A DNA stretch of 40,703 nucleotides from an uncultured bacterium (GCA_903918675.1 CAIXFE010000033.1:1-40703); one strand, 5' to 3'. Counted from the first letter of the stretch, positions 30,535-39,857 are shown. Numbers and translations are program-made. The notes: generated from the sequence alone by a model not told the origin.

Positions 30535-30966
30535 ATGGATCGATTACAATTTGATAGATGAGTCTTCTTGGTCAATGCACTTGGTATCGTCTATGATGCT
30601 CAGCACAAGAAAATTCTCATCGGAAAAAGAGAAAATGATGAGCATATCGCTGAGCTCTCTCGGGGATTTCCTGGCGGGAGACCAGCATATCAGGAAGATA
30701 TAGAATATTATCTGAAATTAGAGATCAAGAAAAAGACTGGATTGGATGTCGATGTCCAGAAAATAATCTTTGCAAAAACTTATCCAGAAAAAAGAGAGTT
30801 TATGTCTCTCTATTATCTGTGTGAAGTAAGTGGTGGATCGTTACAAGCCTGAGAAAAATTCTCTGAAGTAAAATGGATAAATCCAAGTGAAGTAGCACAA
30901 TATTTCACCACATCCTTACATCCAGAACTATTGAAATATTTGAAAGAGTTAGATGCTGGAGTCTAG
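30535..30966 (+). CDS. Nudix-fold protein with a degenerate Nudix box
   Basis: 143 residues, ATG 30535 to TAG, with two in-frame TGA codons. The Nudix fold is supported by VNALGIVYDAQHKKILIGKR at the N-terminus, the GFPGG start of the box and the later EFMSLYYLCEV and KWINPSEV strands. The box should read Gx5Ex7REUxEExGU. Here Gly48, Glu54, Glu63 and Gly69 fit, but the Arg is Leu62 and the metal-binding Glu pair is Lys66-Lys67 (LEIKKKTG). Ordinary Nudix hydrolysis of nucleoside diphosphate derivatives is therefore doubtful. It may bind nucleotides or use other residues. Confidence 0.8.
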
Positions 30967-31003
30967 GATCTAGAGTCTATTTTTAAAAAACTATTCACGA
31001 GAC

Positions 31004-31870
31004 ATGAAATATAAATCATTACACGATGGATTCACTCTCCCCGTTCTTGGGCTCGGTACTCGATGAATCGGAGGTTTTAGAGAGGCTGATTTTTCTCGTG
31101 ATCAAGAATCAATACAAGCCATCAAGGTTGCAATTGCCCTAGGATATACATATATTGATACTGCAGAGATCTACGGAGCTGGGCATACTGAGGAATTAAT
31201 TGGGGAGGCCATTAAAGACCTAGAGAGATCCAAACTGATCATCACAAGTAACGTAGCTAAAACAAACCTAAGATATGATGAGGTTATCTCTGCATGCAAG
31301 AAGAGCTTACAAAGACTAAAAACGGATTATATCGACATATATCTCATCCATGGTCCTAATATCGGGATACCTCTTGAGGAGACTATGAGGGCCATGAATT
31401 ATCTGGTTGAACAAAAGTTAGTTAGATATATCGGGGTAGGTAATTTTTCTGCAGAACAGATGAAGGAAGCACAAAGGTTTTCAAAAAATAAAATAGTAAT
31501 TAACCAGACAGTATACAACCTTAATACGAGAAACCTTGATCCCATGAGTCAGAGAACCGATATGGAATCAGAAATTATTCCTTACTGCCAAGCTCATGAT
31601 ATTATGGTCATAGCATACAGACCTATTGAGAGAGGGTTTTTACTTCAACCTAATCCCCTGCTTGATAGTTTAGCTGAAAAATATCATGCTACCAAAGCGC
31701 AAATCGCAATCAGTCGATTAATCTCCAAAAAGAACATTATTACTATCTCTAAATCTACGAATGCTGAGCATCTCAAAGAAAATTTAGCTGCCGTGGATCT
31801 CGAGTTGAGCGATGAAGACATCCAGCTTTTGGATACGGCTCACTTTGCACAGCCGCAGAATAATTTCTAA
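31004..31870 (+). CDS. Aldo/keto reductase family protein
   Basis: 288 residues, ATG 31004 to TAA. The AKR TIM-barrel is clear: LPVLGLGTRGIGG, YIDTAEIYGAG (Asp52, Tyr57), DYIDIYLIHGP (His116), LVRYIGVGNFS, NQTVYNLN, and a C-terminal TISKSTNAEHLKENL NADPH-binding segment. The family reduces aldehydes and ketones with NADPH. The catalytic Lys, expected in ITSKV, is Asn83 (ITSNVAKTN), so classic catalysis is uncertain; Lys86 is three residues on. Only one in-frame TGA, far fewer than the neighbouring long genes, which would fit recent acquisition. Confidence 0.92.
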
Positions 31871-32013
31871 CCAGCCTACCGGCAGGCAGGTTTCCAATTT
31901 TAAATTTTCAAATAACTTCTAATTTCTGAATGTCTAATTTTCAACTTTTTTTTAAAATTAAAAATTAAGATTTAGAAATTCTTTAGAAATTAAAAATTGA
32001 GAATTGAAAATTT
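31871..32013. repeat. AT-rich microrepeat spacer
   Basis: Many variants of AAATTGAAAATT/AATTTTCAATTT in both orientations, between the convergent reductase and MacB-like genes. Related spacers lie at 2460-2493 and 39110-39145. No gene. Confidence 0.5.
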
Positions 32014-33228
32014 TTACTCATATCTCAATGCTTCGATAGGTTTGAGTTTTGCCGCTCTGTATGCGGGGAAAATACCGAATGACAAACCGATCAGGATGGA
32101 AAATCCGACAGCCATAAGGATAGACTGTAAGGTAATAATTCCTGCAATGACACTTTTCAATCCAAAGACGATCAGATAACTAAATGCGATACCGATGATT
32201 CCACCGATGAAACATAAGACTAAAGATTCACAAAGGAATTGCAGAATGATATCTTTGTTTTGTGCGCCGACTGCTTTGCGGATTCAGATTTCACGTGTTC
32301 TCTCTGCGACGGAGACGAGCATAATATTCATCACGCCGATTCCTCAGACGATCAATGCGATCCCTGCGATGGCGCCTAAGAAAAGCTTCAATGTCCCCGT
32401 AATAGAACTGACCGTCGAAACTAAGTCAGCTTGATTTTGGATGGTGAAATTCGCTTCGGTAGGATCAATGATATTGAAATGTTTGAGTAGCATATTTGTG
32501 ATCAGTGTCTCTGTCGGAGTGACTTCTTGAGAAGTACTGACAGATAAGGAAATATCGGAAAGATAGGTAGTACCAAAAAGTCTCTCTTGTGCGGTACTCA
32601 ATGGGACGAATACGACATCATTTGCATTGCCAAATCCCTGTGATCATTTGACAGTCATTACGCCGATAACGGTCAAGATAGTATTTCCGAAACGAATATC
32701 TTTCCCTATAGGATTCGCATTACCGAACAACACCGTAGCCGTATCTGATCAGATCACTGCGACCTTATCTACATTGTCTTCGTTTTTTTGTGTAATGAAA
32801 GATCCGTATGCTACCGTGGAATTGCGGACTTGAAGATAAGCGGGAGTGACTCCGTAAATAGTTTCCTGCGCATTATTATCTAAATAAATTACTTGGCCTC
32901 TGGATGAATATTCAGGTGACACCATCGATACATTGGGCAATCCTTTGATAAGATCAGATTCTGCAGTCGTGAGTACATTTTCAGATCATCTTCCTCCTGC
33001 CGCTCCTCTTACATTCGATTGCTGAGAACCCCCAGGGCTGATGACTAGAAGATTAGTTCACAGCGATTCAATGTTGGAAAGAATGGAAGCAGTGGCTCCT
33101 TGTCATAATGCCAACAAAACCACGACCGACAAAATACCGATAATGATACCCAGACTACTTAGTCCAGACCTCAGTTTATTGGCTATCAACGAATTGAATG
33201 CATTTTTCAAATATACTCGCACGGACAT
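32014..33228 (-). CDS. MacB/FtsX-type ABC transporter permease
   Basis: 404 residues, ATG 33228 to TAA. The first helix follows AFNSLIANKLRSGLSSLGII, the MacB-family start (LRsxLTxLGIxIG). A periplasmic domain of about 200 residues follows. Then come LFLGAIAGIALIVGGIGVMN, VAERTREIGIRKAVGA (the coupling motif), and two more helices ending SFGIFPAYRAAKLKPIEALR. The family exports peptides, antibiotics or lipoproteins with an ATPase and a periplasmic adaptor, both encoded directly upstream. It lacks a fused ATPase domain. Last gene of the exporter operon. Confidence 0.93.
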
Positions 33229-33264
33229 GATCTGCTATTATATGATAAATCTCAGAATTATTTT

Positions 33265-34020
33265 TTATTGTTTTGATTTTTTTTCTTCCTTGATATTTGC
33301 CGCTTGGCGTTTGGTCTCTCATGCTTCTTTGATCCCTTTGTCGGTATTGATGTGTATCCTTTCTACTAGGCCATCTCTCATGTGGACATTATGTCTCGCA
33401 AATTGAGCAATGTCCGGCTCATGAGTGACCATAACGATGGTTATCCCCTCTTTATTGAGTTGGGTAAAAATATTCATGATCTCGATACTTGTCTTGGTGT
33501 CTAAATTTCCTGTCGGTTCATCGGCCAAGATCAAGGTTGGATTGGTCACTATCGCACGTGCGATGGCAATCCTCTGCTGCTCTCATCAGGATAATTGATT
33601 TGGTTTGCTATTCACTTTGTGTGCGAGTCATACCTTTTCAAGCGCTGCGATTGCTCTCGCAGTTTCATCTCATTTGGGCACTCACTGATAAAACATAGGA
33701 AGCATTACCTGGTCGATGATTTTCATCCTGGGGATCAAGTTGAACGCCTGGAAAACAAATCAGATTTTTCTGGAACGTAACTGAGCTTTCTCATTCTCCG
33801 TCATCTCAGGAAGTTTCACTCCATCTAGAATATATTCTCCGCTCGTGGGAGTATCTAGAAGTCAGAGAATATTCATAAGCGTGGATTTGCCAGATCACGA
33901 AGGTCCCATGATCGCGAAGAAATCGCCGTCATGGATCGTCAAATCAATGCCAAACAATACTTTGGTCATCACTTCATTTCAGATCATATAATCTTTCTTG
34001 ATATTTTTGAGCTCTATCAT
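33265..34020 (-). CDS. MacB/LolD-type ABC transporter ATP-binding protein
   Basis: 251 residues, ATG 34020 to TAA. Walker A is GPSGSGKST (residues 39-47), Q-loop [12 protein letters not shown], signature [15 protein letters not shown], Walker [14 protein letters not shown]-switch MVTHEP. This is the LolD/MacB subgroup pattern (EPTGNLD). Glycines of Walker A and of the signature are TGA codons, so activity depends on UGA decoding. The C-terminal 20 residues after the standard domain are Lys-rich. It lies between the permease and the adaptor genes and powers the transporter. Confidence 0.95.
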
Positions 34021-34047
34021 GTGCTGAGATCTCGATACGGATAAAAA

Positions 34048-35934
34048 CTAATTCCCGGGTCTAGTAAATCCTCCGGCTCCTCCCGCTCATCCACCAGCTC
34101 CTCCATTCAATAGTCTGAATGAATTAGCCTGACTGCTTTGTCCTGATGAACGTCAAGTACCAGAAGAAGCTCCCTGTCAGAATGAACTTGTGGTTGTGCT
34201 ACTTGTCTGTACTTGATATTGTTGTGCATAAATAATTTCACCTGCTTGTAATCCGCTTAAGACTTCCGTATTTGTATCATCGGTAATCCCGACAGAAATA
34301 GGTGTTGTCCCTGATTGAGTCCATACAAAAGCTTGATTGCCCTTTGTCTGTACGGCGACTGTCGGTATGATCAAGATGTCTTCTTTATGATTGATGATAA
34401 CTTTTACATTTGCCGACATACTGTCATAGATTTTCTTGCCTTCCGTCTGCTGGAGATTGATGGTGGCTTGATAAGAAACCACGCCAGCACTCGTGACTGG
34501 TGTAGGATCTATACTACCGATGGTTCAGGTAATTACATATCCAGGATATGCGTCGAATGTAACTTCCACGGCTTGTCCTGGCTCTACTTTGACGATATCT
34601 ATCTGATCGATCAATGTATTTACTTGATATGCATCAGGATTGGAAACGGTGATACCATCAGCCGATGTCCCAGCGTTGGAAGAAACAGTATCCCCTATCT
34701 TGAATCCAACGGTATCCACCGTACCATCAAAGGGGGCAATGATTTGATAATTATTTAATTGCTGAGAGGTTTGCTCATAACTTAGTTGAGATTGTTTGAC
34801 AGAATTTAGCTGGAGTGTTGCATCATTTGAATTTGGTCAGTTTTCCATATTTTGGAGTGTTTGTTGGTCGATTTGTAATTGTGCTTGATCATTATTCACT
34901 TCACTCTGTTTTGCTTGGATATCAGTCGAAGTATTATTGAAATTCTGAGTATCGGTATTCACCGTGGAAAGATGAGAAAGTACTTTAGAACTTGCACCAT
35001 TTAGCGTGCTAAGCCACGAATTTATCTGGCTTTGTGACAGAGCTCCGTCACCCATCATAGCATTATTCACTGCATTGATACTGTTATCTATCATAGTGGA
35101 TAATGCGTTGAGCAATGTTTTCTCTTGATCCTGAAGCATTTGTATGGCCGTTCTCGTGGTAGTGATAGAAGAAGATACGCTGGAAAGTTGAGAATTTAAT
35201 GCATCAAGAGCGGTGGTCGCAGTATTGAAATACATCTGTGCATTATTGTAATATACTGATGTCGTAGCTTCGATTAATTTAATATTATAACTATTGGAAT
35301 ATGTATCATTCCTAAGAGTAAAACTGAATATCTGATCGACATTTTGCAACATACTCTGAGTGTCGTTCGCCAAACTCTTAGCATTTATGGTATTTGTCTG
35401 GACATAAGAGCTTGTATTCTGCAAGGTATTTCAGACATCCCCCTGTAAATCTTGTAAATCTTTTTTTGCTATATCCAATTTAGATTGATCTCCATTCACA
35501 TCATTCTGCGCCTTCAATTTGTCTGCATCTGTATATTGAGTCAGAAGTTTATTATAATTTATTTTCGCATTCTGGATACTCAATGCCTGCTGTGAAAGGC
35601 TGATAGAAAGTTGCTTCTTGTCCAATTCAGCTAGAAGCTGTCCGGCTTTTACTTTATCTCATTCTTTCACATAGACCTTTGCCACTTTACCTTCCGTGCC
35701 AAAAACGAGCGTCTGCATATTTGTAATCTTCGTGGTTCAGATCAGTTTAAGGGTGTTCTCTATAGATCCACTTGTGACCGTATACGTCACGGTACTAGCC
35801 GTCGTGGTTGTGGTAGTAGACGATGCACATCATCTGATTACCAAAAATAGAAGTACGAGAACGACAATGACGTACCATTTGTGACTTTTGAGGGCGTCCC
35901 AAACCTTATTCAAAAAATTTGATTCTGTATTCAT
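34048..35934 (-). CDS. MacA/HlyD-type membrane fusion (adaptor) protein
   Basis: 628 residues, ATG 35934 to TAG. One N-terminal helix (WYVIVVLVLLFLVIRGC). Then a biotinyl-lipoyl-like half (VFGTEGKVAKVYVKEGDKVK, AGQLLAELDK), a very long coiled-coil region rich in Gln, Asn, Ser and Thr (about 110-340), the second lipoyl half (YQIIAPFDGTVDTVGFKIGD) and beta-barrel segments (IGSIDPTPVTSAGVVSYQAT, ILIIPTVAVQTKG). The tail is Gly-rich (GGAGGGAGGAGG). The adaptor couples the ABC permease to outer structures. The hairpin is longer than in usual MacA (about 370-400 residues in total). In an organism without an obvious outer membrane partner here, it may span another layer. Confidence 0.9.
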
Positions 35935-35983
35935 AGTATGATATAATAAGTTAAAAGCTGCTTTTTACTCCTGATATAATGTA

Positions 35984-36235
35984 TTAGTTCCCTAAGTTCC
36001 TACTATATCCCCCGCGAGATCCTCATCATCATAAGCCACCAGGGAGCCTGATCACTGATGCTGTTCCGTTACGAGATCCATTGGATATATTTTGTCTGCC
36101 TCATCCTATATTAGGATGTCATCCACCCCCATGGATATTTTGGAATATTATGATGACCACAAGTAATCCTATGATCACAACAAGACAATTCCTGACCGTA
36201 AAAAAATCTTTTACTTGTTGAGAAAATTTTTCCAT
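35984..36235 (-). CDS. Small Gly-rich single-span membrane protein
   Basis: 83 residues, ATG 36235 to TAA. One helix (CLVVIIGLLVVIIIF) precedes an extracytoplasmic tail of Gly, Asn, Arg and Ser (HGGGGHPNIGGGRQN ... LPGGLGGGGSRGGY). Three consecutive TGA codons followed by GGA encode four glycines. The tail resembles in composition the Gly-rich end of the adaptor protein downstream. First gene of the exporter operon, so possibly an accessory subunit. No family recognised. Confidence 0.7.
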
Positions 36236-36298
36236 GATAGCTGATGCGACAAAATATAAAAAAATACGTATAATAACGAGGGTACTATATCTATTCAC

Positions 36299-36314
36299 CT
36301 TAAATTAATCTTAA
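36299..36314. promoter_or_regulatory. OmpR-type direct repeat, site 1
   Basis: CTTAA-N6-CTTAA, two pentamers at 36299 and 36310, spaced exactly 11 bp. It is upstream of the minus-strand exporter operon (first start codon 36235). An OmpR/PhoB-family regulator is encoded at 38456-39109. Confidence 0.6.
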
Positions 36315-36427
36315 AAGATCTCGAAGATGTTCTAATATGCAAATCGCTGACATTTTTCATGTCCAATACTTTAGATTTTAAATTCCCTTGCTCCCGATAC
36401 CTCGCCTCTGCCTAGGGATTTTTTTCA

Positions 36428-36443
36428 CTTAAGCTTATCTTAA
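36428..36443 (+). promoter_or_regulatory. OmpR-type direct repeat, site 2
   Basis: CTTAA-N6-CTTAA, pentamers at 36428 and 36439 with the same 11-bp spacing as site 1. The second pentamer overlaps the expected -35 region of the promoter with -10 TATACT at 36454-36459, the usual place for an activator of this family. Confidence 0.65.
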
Positions 36444-36453
36444 GGTAACTGAG

Positions 36454-36498
36454 TATACTGCTCGGCGTTCACGCAAGATTTTATTTTCTTACACCAGA
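36454..36498 (+). promoter_or_regulatory. -10 box and leader shared with the 39809 gene
   Basis: TATACT, then CGTTCACGCAAGATTTTATT. The minus-strand promoter at 39857 has TATACT, then CGTTCACGCAGATTTTTTAT. There is no good -35 hexamer, which fits activator dependence. Confidence 0.55.
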
Positions 36499-37146
36499 AT
36501 GACGATGAAAAAAAACGTAATTATTATCGCAGGCATTGCTTGATTGACCATTTTAGCTACTTCCATCACTTTTGCTAGTGCTAATACTGGCAACGCAATG
36601 CAATGGACCACAGGGCAAAAAACCAATGGTTTTATGCACAATAGATGAGGCCATGGGAACAAATGAATGATGTTTGGCTTTGGTCCAGGCATGGACTCAT
36701 GAGCTAAAATGTGAATAGGTTCAGGAATGGGATTGATTTTAAATCAAGAGAAACAAGGCATCCAGACAGCCATCAAAAACAATGATTACTCAGCATATTT
36801 AACTGCCTATGAAAATGCAAAACTCACTCAAGATCAATTTACAAAGATAGTGAAGACCTCCCAAAGTAAAACAGCGATAGAGACTGCGATCAAAAATAAC
36901 GACTATACCGCTTATGTCGCCGCCGTCAAAGGGACCTCATTGGAAGGCAAGGTAACACAAGCTCAATTTACGGACATGGTAGCAAAAAATATACAGAGAA
37001 CGGCACTGCGTGATGCAATTCTCAATAATGATTACACTGCCTACACGAATGCTGTCAAAGGCACTCCTATGGAAGGCAAGGTAACTCAGGCTCAATTTGC
37101 TACCATGGTACAACATAGCCAACAAAGTAATAAAAAAGGGGGATAA
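36499..37146 (+). CDS. Secreted or membrane-anchored protein with three tandem repeats
   Basis: 215 residues, ATG 36499 (ATG 36505 equally possible) to TAA. A signal sequence (KKNVIIIAGIAGLTILATSI) ends near TFASA. A Gly/Met/His-rich segment (MHNRGGHGNKGMMFGFGPGM) is followed by three repeats of about 40 residues. Each has a (A/T)AI.NNDY(S/T)AY element, and KVTQAQF ends repeats 2 and 3 (TQDQF in repeat 1). The His/Met-rich part could bind metal such as copper, which is speculation. The gene is preceded by an OmpR-type site and followed by a terminator and the two-component genes, so it is a likely target of that system. Not a family I recognise. Confidence 0.78.
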
Positions 37147-37185
37147 AAAATTTATTATTGATAGTTGGTTCGTGTTGTATATACT

Positions 37186-37209
37186 AAGCCCCGTAAGGGG
37201 CTTTTTATT
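37186..37209 (+). terminator. Rho-independent terminator
   Basis: AAGCCCC, a four-base loop, GGGGCTT and a T-rich run. It lies between the repeat protein and the histidine kinase gene; partial read-through would join the two-component genes to the same promoter. Confidence 0.85.
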
Positions 37210-37223
37210 CATGTGCTATCCAC

Positions 37224-38456
37224 ATGCTTCACCTCACCACATCCAAACGCATTAGTTTAAAATTTACGCTCTATACTATAGGGATTGTATTCTTTTTCTG
37301 ATTCCTCGTAAATATTTTGTTTTTCCAACAACGGTATGGTGCGGAAAATTGAAGATTGAAAAATGAAAAAATCCCACTCCCTAATCTTAGCTGAGCACAT
37401 GAACGTTTCCAAATGCCAGGCATAGAAGAGCTCCCCTACCAGGATTCTGCTTACACTGAGCTCAAACATAATAGTATCTTTTCAAATATCTCTGAGGTAG
37501 ATAATCAATATCTCATTTACTCTCATATTGGAGACACCATTAGAGTATCCAATGTTACACGTATGGTCCAGGCTCAGCAGAAAATGGCGCTGATCTTCCT
37601 GATCCTTTTGATTATTTTCTCTCTGTGAACATATGGTGTTTCACTTATTTTTGTCAGATCCTCACTCAGAAACATCAATCAATTGGTCGATTACGTCAAG
37701 AATATAAATATCCACACCCTGCATGAACCCGTCCCTTTATCCGGACCTCCCGATGACGAGATCCGCATCATTGGCGAGACTCTCCAGCAAACGCTGACGA
37801 TCGTCAAAGAACAGACAGACAGTCTGAGAGATTTCGTCACACACGCTTCTCATGAGCTCAAGACGCCCTTGATGTCACTCAGTGCCGTCATGGATGCTGG
37901 ACAAAAGACGGGGAATTATGAGAAGGCATTCGTCTCAGCCAAACAGACTTTACGCACGATCAATACGCTTTTTGAAACGTTGTTGTCTATTACCAAACGA
38001 GAATATCACAACATCCAGAAAGAAAATATCGATATCATTCCTATCATGAGTTCTATCAAGGATGAACTTGCTAAGACATATAAAGATAAAAATATTATCT
38101 GTTCCGTGGATCTTCCACCGACGTATATCCAGCATTCCAATAAGGATATCTTCCATATCATTTTCTTCAATCTTTTGCAGAACGCATATAAATATACTCC
38201 AGAAAAAGGATTGATCAATATTCAGCTCAAGAAAGATGTCTTGTCTGTCATCAATTCCTGACCGGGCATCGACGAAAAAAATAGCAAAAACATCCGAGAA
38301 AAATTCTGGAAAAATCATGCACAGGAACAGAGCAGAGACTGATTTGGACTGGGGTTGTACCTTGTCAAACTTCTCGTGACCAAACACCAACGAAAGATTT
38401 CCATGTCCAGTATTCCGGACAAGAAAACTACTTTTAGTATTTCATTTGGCAAATAA
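37224..38456 (+). CDS. Sensor histidine kinase
   Basis: 410 residues, ATG 37224 to TAA. Two helices (about 13-32 and 121-146) enclose an extracytoplasmic sensor region of about 85 residues. A linker is followed by the dimerisation/phosphoacceptor motif ASHELKTPL (His210), N-box NLLQNAYKYTP, G1 NSGPGID and G2 DGFGLGLYLVK. It autophosphorylates and passes phosphate to the regulator that overlaps its stop. The start of the sensor region is encoded by an ATTGAAGATTGAAAAATG microrepeat (near 37345) of the kind seen in spacers. The input signal is unknown. Confidence 0.93.
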
Positions 38457-39109
38457 TGATGCATATCCTTATCGTCGAAGACACTCATGATATCTGACAA
38501 GCAATGAAAGAATATCTCACTGCTAGTGGTTATAATGTTACCCGGGTGACTACATTGGCCGATTGTTATAAAGTGATCAGAAAGGAGCATTTCGACTGCG
38601 TCATCATGGATCGAATGCTTCCTGATGGTGATGGCGCGCAAGCGTGCAATGAGATCAAATCATATAAAAATATTCCCGTCATCATGGCGACAGCCAAGGG
38701 ACAACTTGAAGACAAAGTGCAATGATTTGAATATGGCGCAGATGATTATCTCACGAAGCCATTTGATTTGAAAGAGCTTGAGCTTCGCATCGTTGCAGTC
38801 ACCAAAAGAAATGATCCTAGCGAGATCATGTATTGGAAAGAGCTGAAGATAGATCTAGAGAAGAAAGAAATATACAGGAAGGATAAGCTCGTTCACCTCA
38901 CGAATAAAGAATTTCTTATCGTCGCCTTATTGCTTACCAATCATGGAAATACGATCTCAAGGACTACGTTGCTGGAAGAAGTCTGGGGCTCAGATGCCGC
39001 TTGGGAAAACGATAGTAAATTGGATGTCTATATTTCTACGATCAGAAGAAAGTTAGGGAAGGATTTTATCCAGACAGAGAAGGGCGTGGGATATAGGATA
39101 AGTATATAA
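38456..39109 (+). CDS. OmpR/PhoB-family response regulator
   Basis: 217 residues; ATG 38456 overlaps the kinase stop by one base (TAATG), so the two genes are translationally coupled. Receiver domain: acidic pair ED near residue 8, phosphoacceptor Asp52 in VIMDRMLPDGDG, and Lys101 in YLTKPFD. The C-terminal winged helix is LTNKEFLIVALLL, then LLEEVWG and VYISTIRRKLG, ending with the wing GVGYRI. Regulators of this type bind direct repeats with an 11-bp period, exactly what is seen at 36299 and 36428. Confidence 0.95.
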
Positions 39110-39223
39110 ATTTTCAATTTCTAATTTCTAATTCTCAATTGTCATTCTGGAGTTAAGGCGAACCTGCCCGTCGCAGGCGAAGCTGCAGCCGGGACCCATA
39201 ATTACATTAAGTTCATAAAAAAA
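39110..39223. other. Intergenic spacer with microrepeats
   Basis: TTTCAATTTCTAATTTCTAA-type repeats followed by a GCCCGTCGCAGGCGAAGC stretch. No gene. Confidence 0.4.
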
Positions 39224-39335
39224 ATCTCCCCAGCTCCCTGTAGAGCCACATTGCATGTGGCTCCATTTCGTAACAAAAAAGAGACGCATGCAATGCGTCT
39301 CTACAGTATCGTTTTTGTTTTATTGCTGGTGGGTG
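39224..39335. mobile_element. MITE-like palindromic element, copy 2 (inverted)
   Basis: Its reverse complement matches the 25580-25708 element along its length: CCCACCA, CAATAAAACAAAAAC, GAGACGCATTGCATGCGTCTC, then the GGAGCCACATG...GTGGCTC hairpin and CTACAGGG. Terminal repeats are less perfect than in copy 1. It lies just beyond the stop of the minus-strand gene at 39348. Confidence 0.7.
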
Positions 39336-39347
39336 TTTAATGAAAAC

Positions 39348-39809
39348 TTATTTTGTTAATGAAGTGACCCCCTTGGGTAAGTCGATTTTCAATTGAGCAA
39401 GTTCTGCCATCAATTGGTCTATTCTTTGTCCTGCATTTGCAGTATCGCCTCTCTGGATGAAATTGAGCATGCTTGTGTAGTTATCCTGCAATGCTGCGAT
39501 TTGTGTCATCTGAGTTCTGAGAGCTGCTTGATCTCCTGTAGCCACTTTTTCAAGATTCCTTTGTGGTAAATTGTTTCTCATCATACCACCTCTCTGAGTG
39601 ACGATAGCGTTGCCCTGCATTCCAAATCCACCATTCTCAAATCCTCTGACTCCTCTGTTGTGATGCATACCTATAGCCAATCCTATCACGATACCGACAA
39701 TCAAAATAATAACTTTGATGATGATCCATTTTCGACACATTCTTCTTTTGCCCATGCAACAACCGTTTTCTTGATTGTCCATGCAACATTTTTTTTCTTG
39801 TCCTTCCAT
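39348..39809 (-). CDS. Small membrane-anchored protein with Cys-rich N-terminus
   Basis: 153 residues, ATG 39809 to TAA, without in-frame TGA. The cytoplasmic N-terminus is Cys-rich (KKCCMDNQENGCCMGKRRMC). One helix (IIIKVIILIVGIVIGLAIGM) leads to HHNRGVRGFENGGFGM and a helical extracytoplasmic domain (QMTQIAALQDNY ... RIDQLMAELAQLK). The HNRG...GFGM segment recalls the HNRGGHG...GFGPGM segment of the 36499 gene, and the two genes share a promoter/leader. Likely part of the same regulon. The helical domain could be a periplasmic chaperone-like or metal-sensing module, which is a guess. Confidence 0.72.
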   Translation of the reverse strand: MEGQEKKCCMDNQENGCCMGKRRMCRKWIIIKVIILIVGIVIGLAIGMHHNRGVRGFENGGFGMQGNAIVTQRGGMMRNNLPQRNLEKVATGDQAALRTQMTQIAALQDNYTSMLNFIQRGDTANAGQRIDQLMAELAQLKIDLPKGVTSLTK

Positions 39810-39857
39810 TGATGAAAAAATTAAAAAAATAAAAAATCTGCGTGAACGGAAAGTATA
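39810..39857 (-). promoter_or_regulatory. -10 box and leader of the 39809 gene
   Basis: On the minus strand, TATACT (39857-39852), then CGTTCACGCAGATTTTTTAT, nearly the same as downstream of 36454. A degenerate CTTGA-N6-CTAGG lies upstream; this is a weak match to the OmpR-type site and I do not rely on it. Confidence 0.45.

Noticed and set aside
38504-39109. Response regulator as two separate genes
   Set aside because: The break is an in-frame TGA. Joined, it gives a complete receiver plus winged-helix protein.
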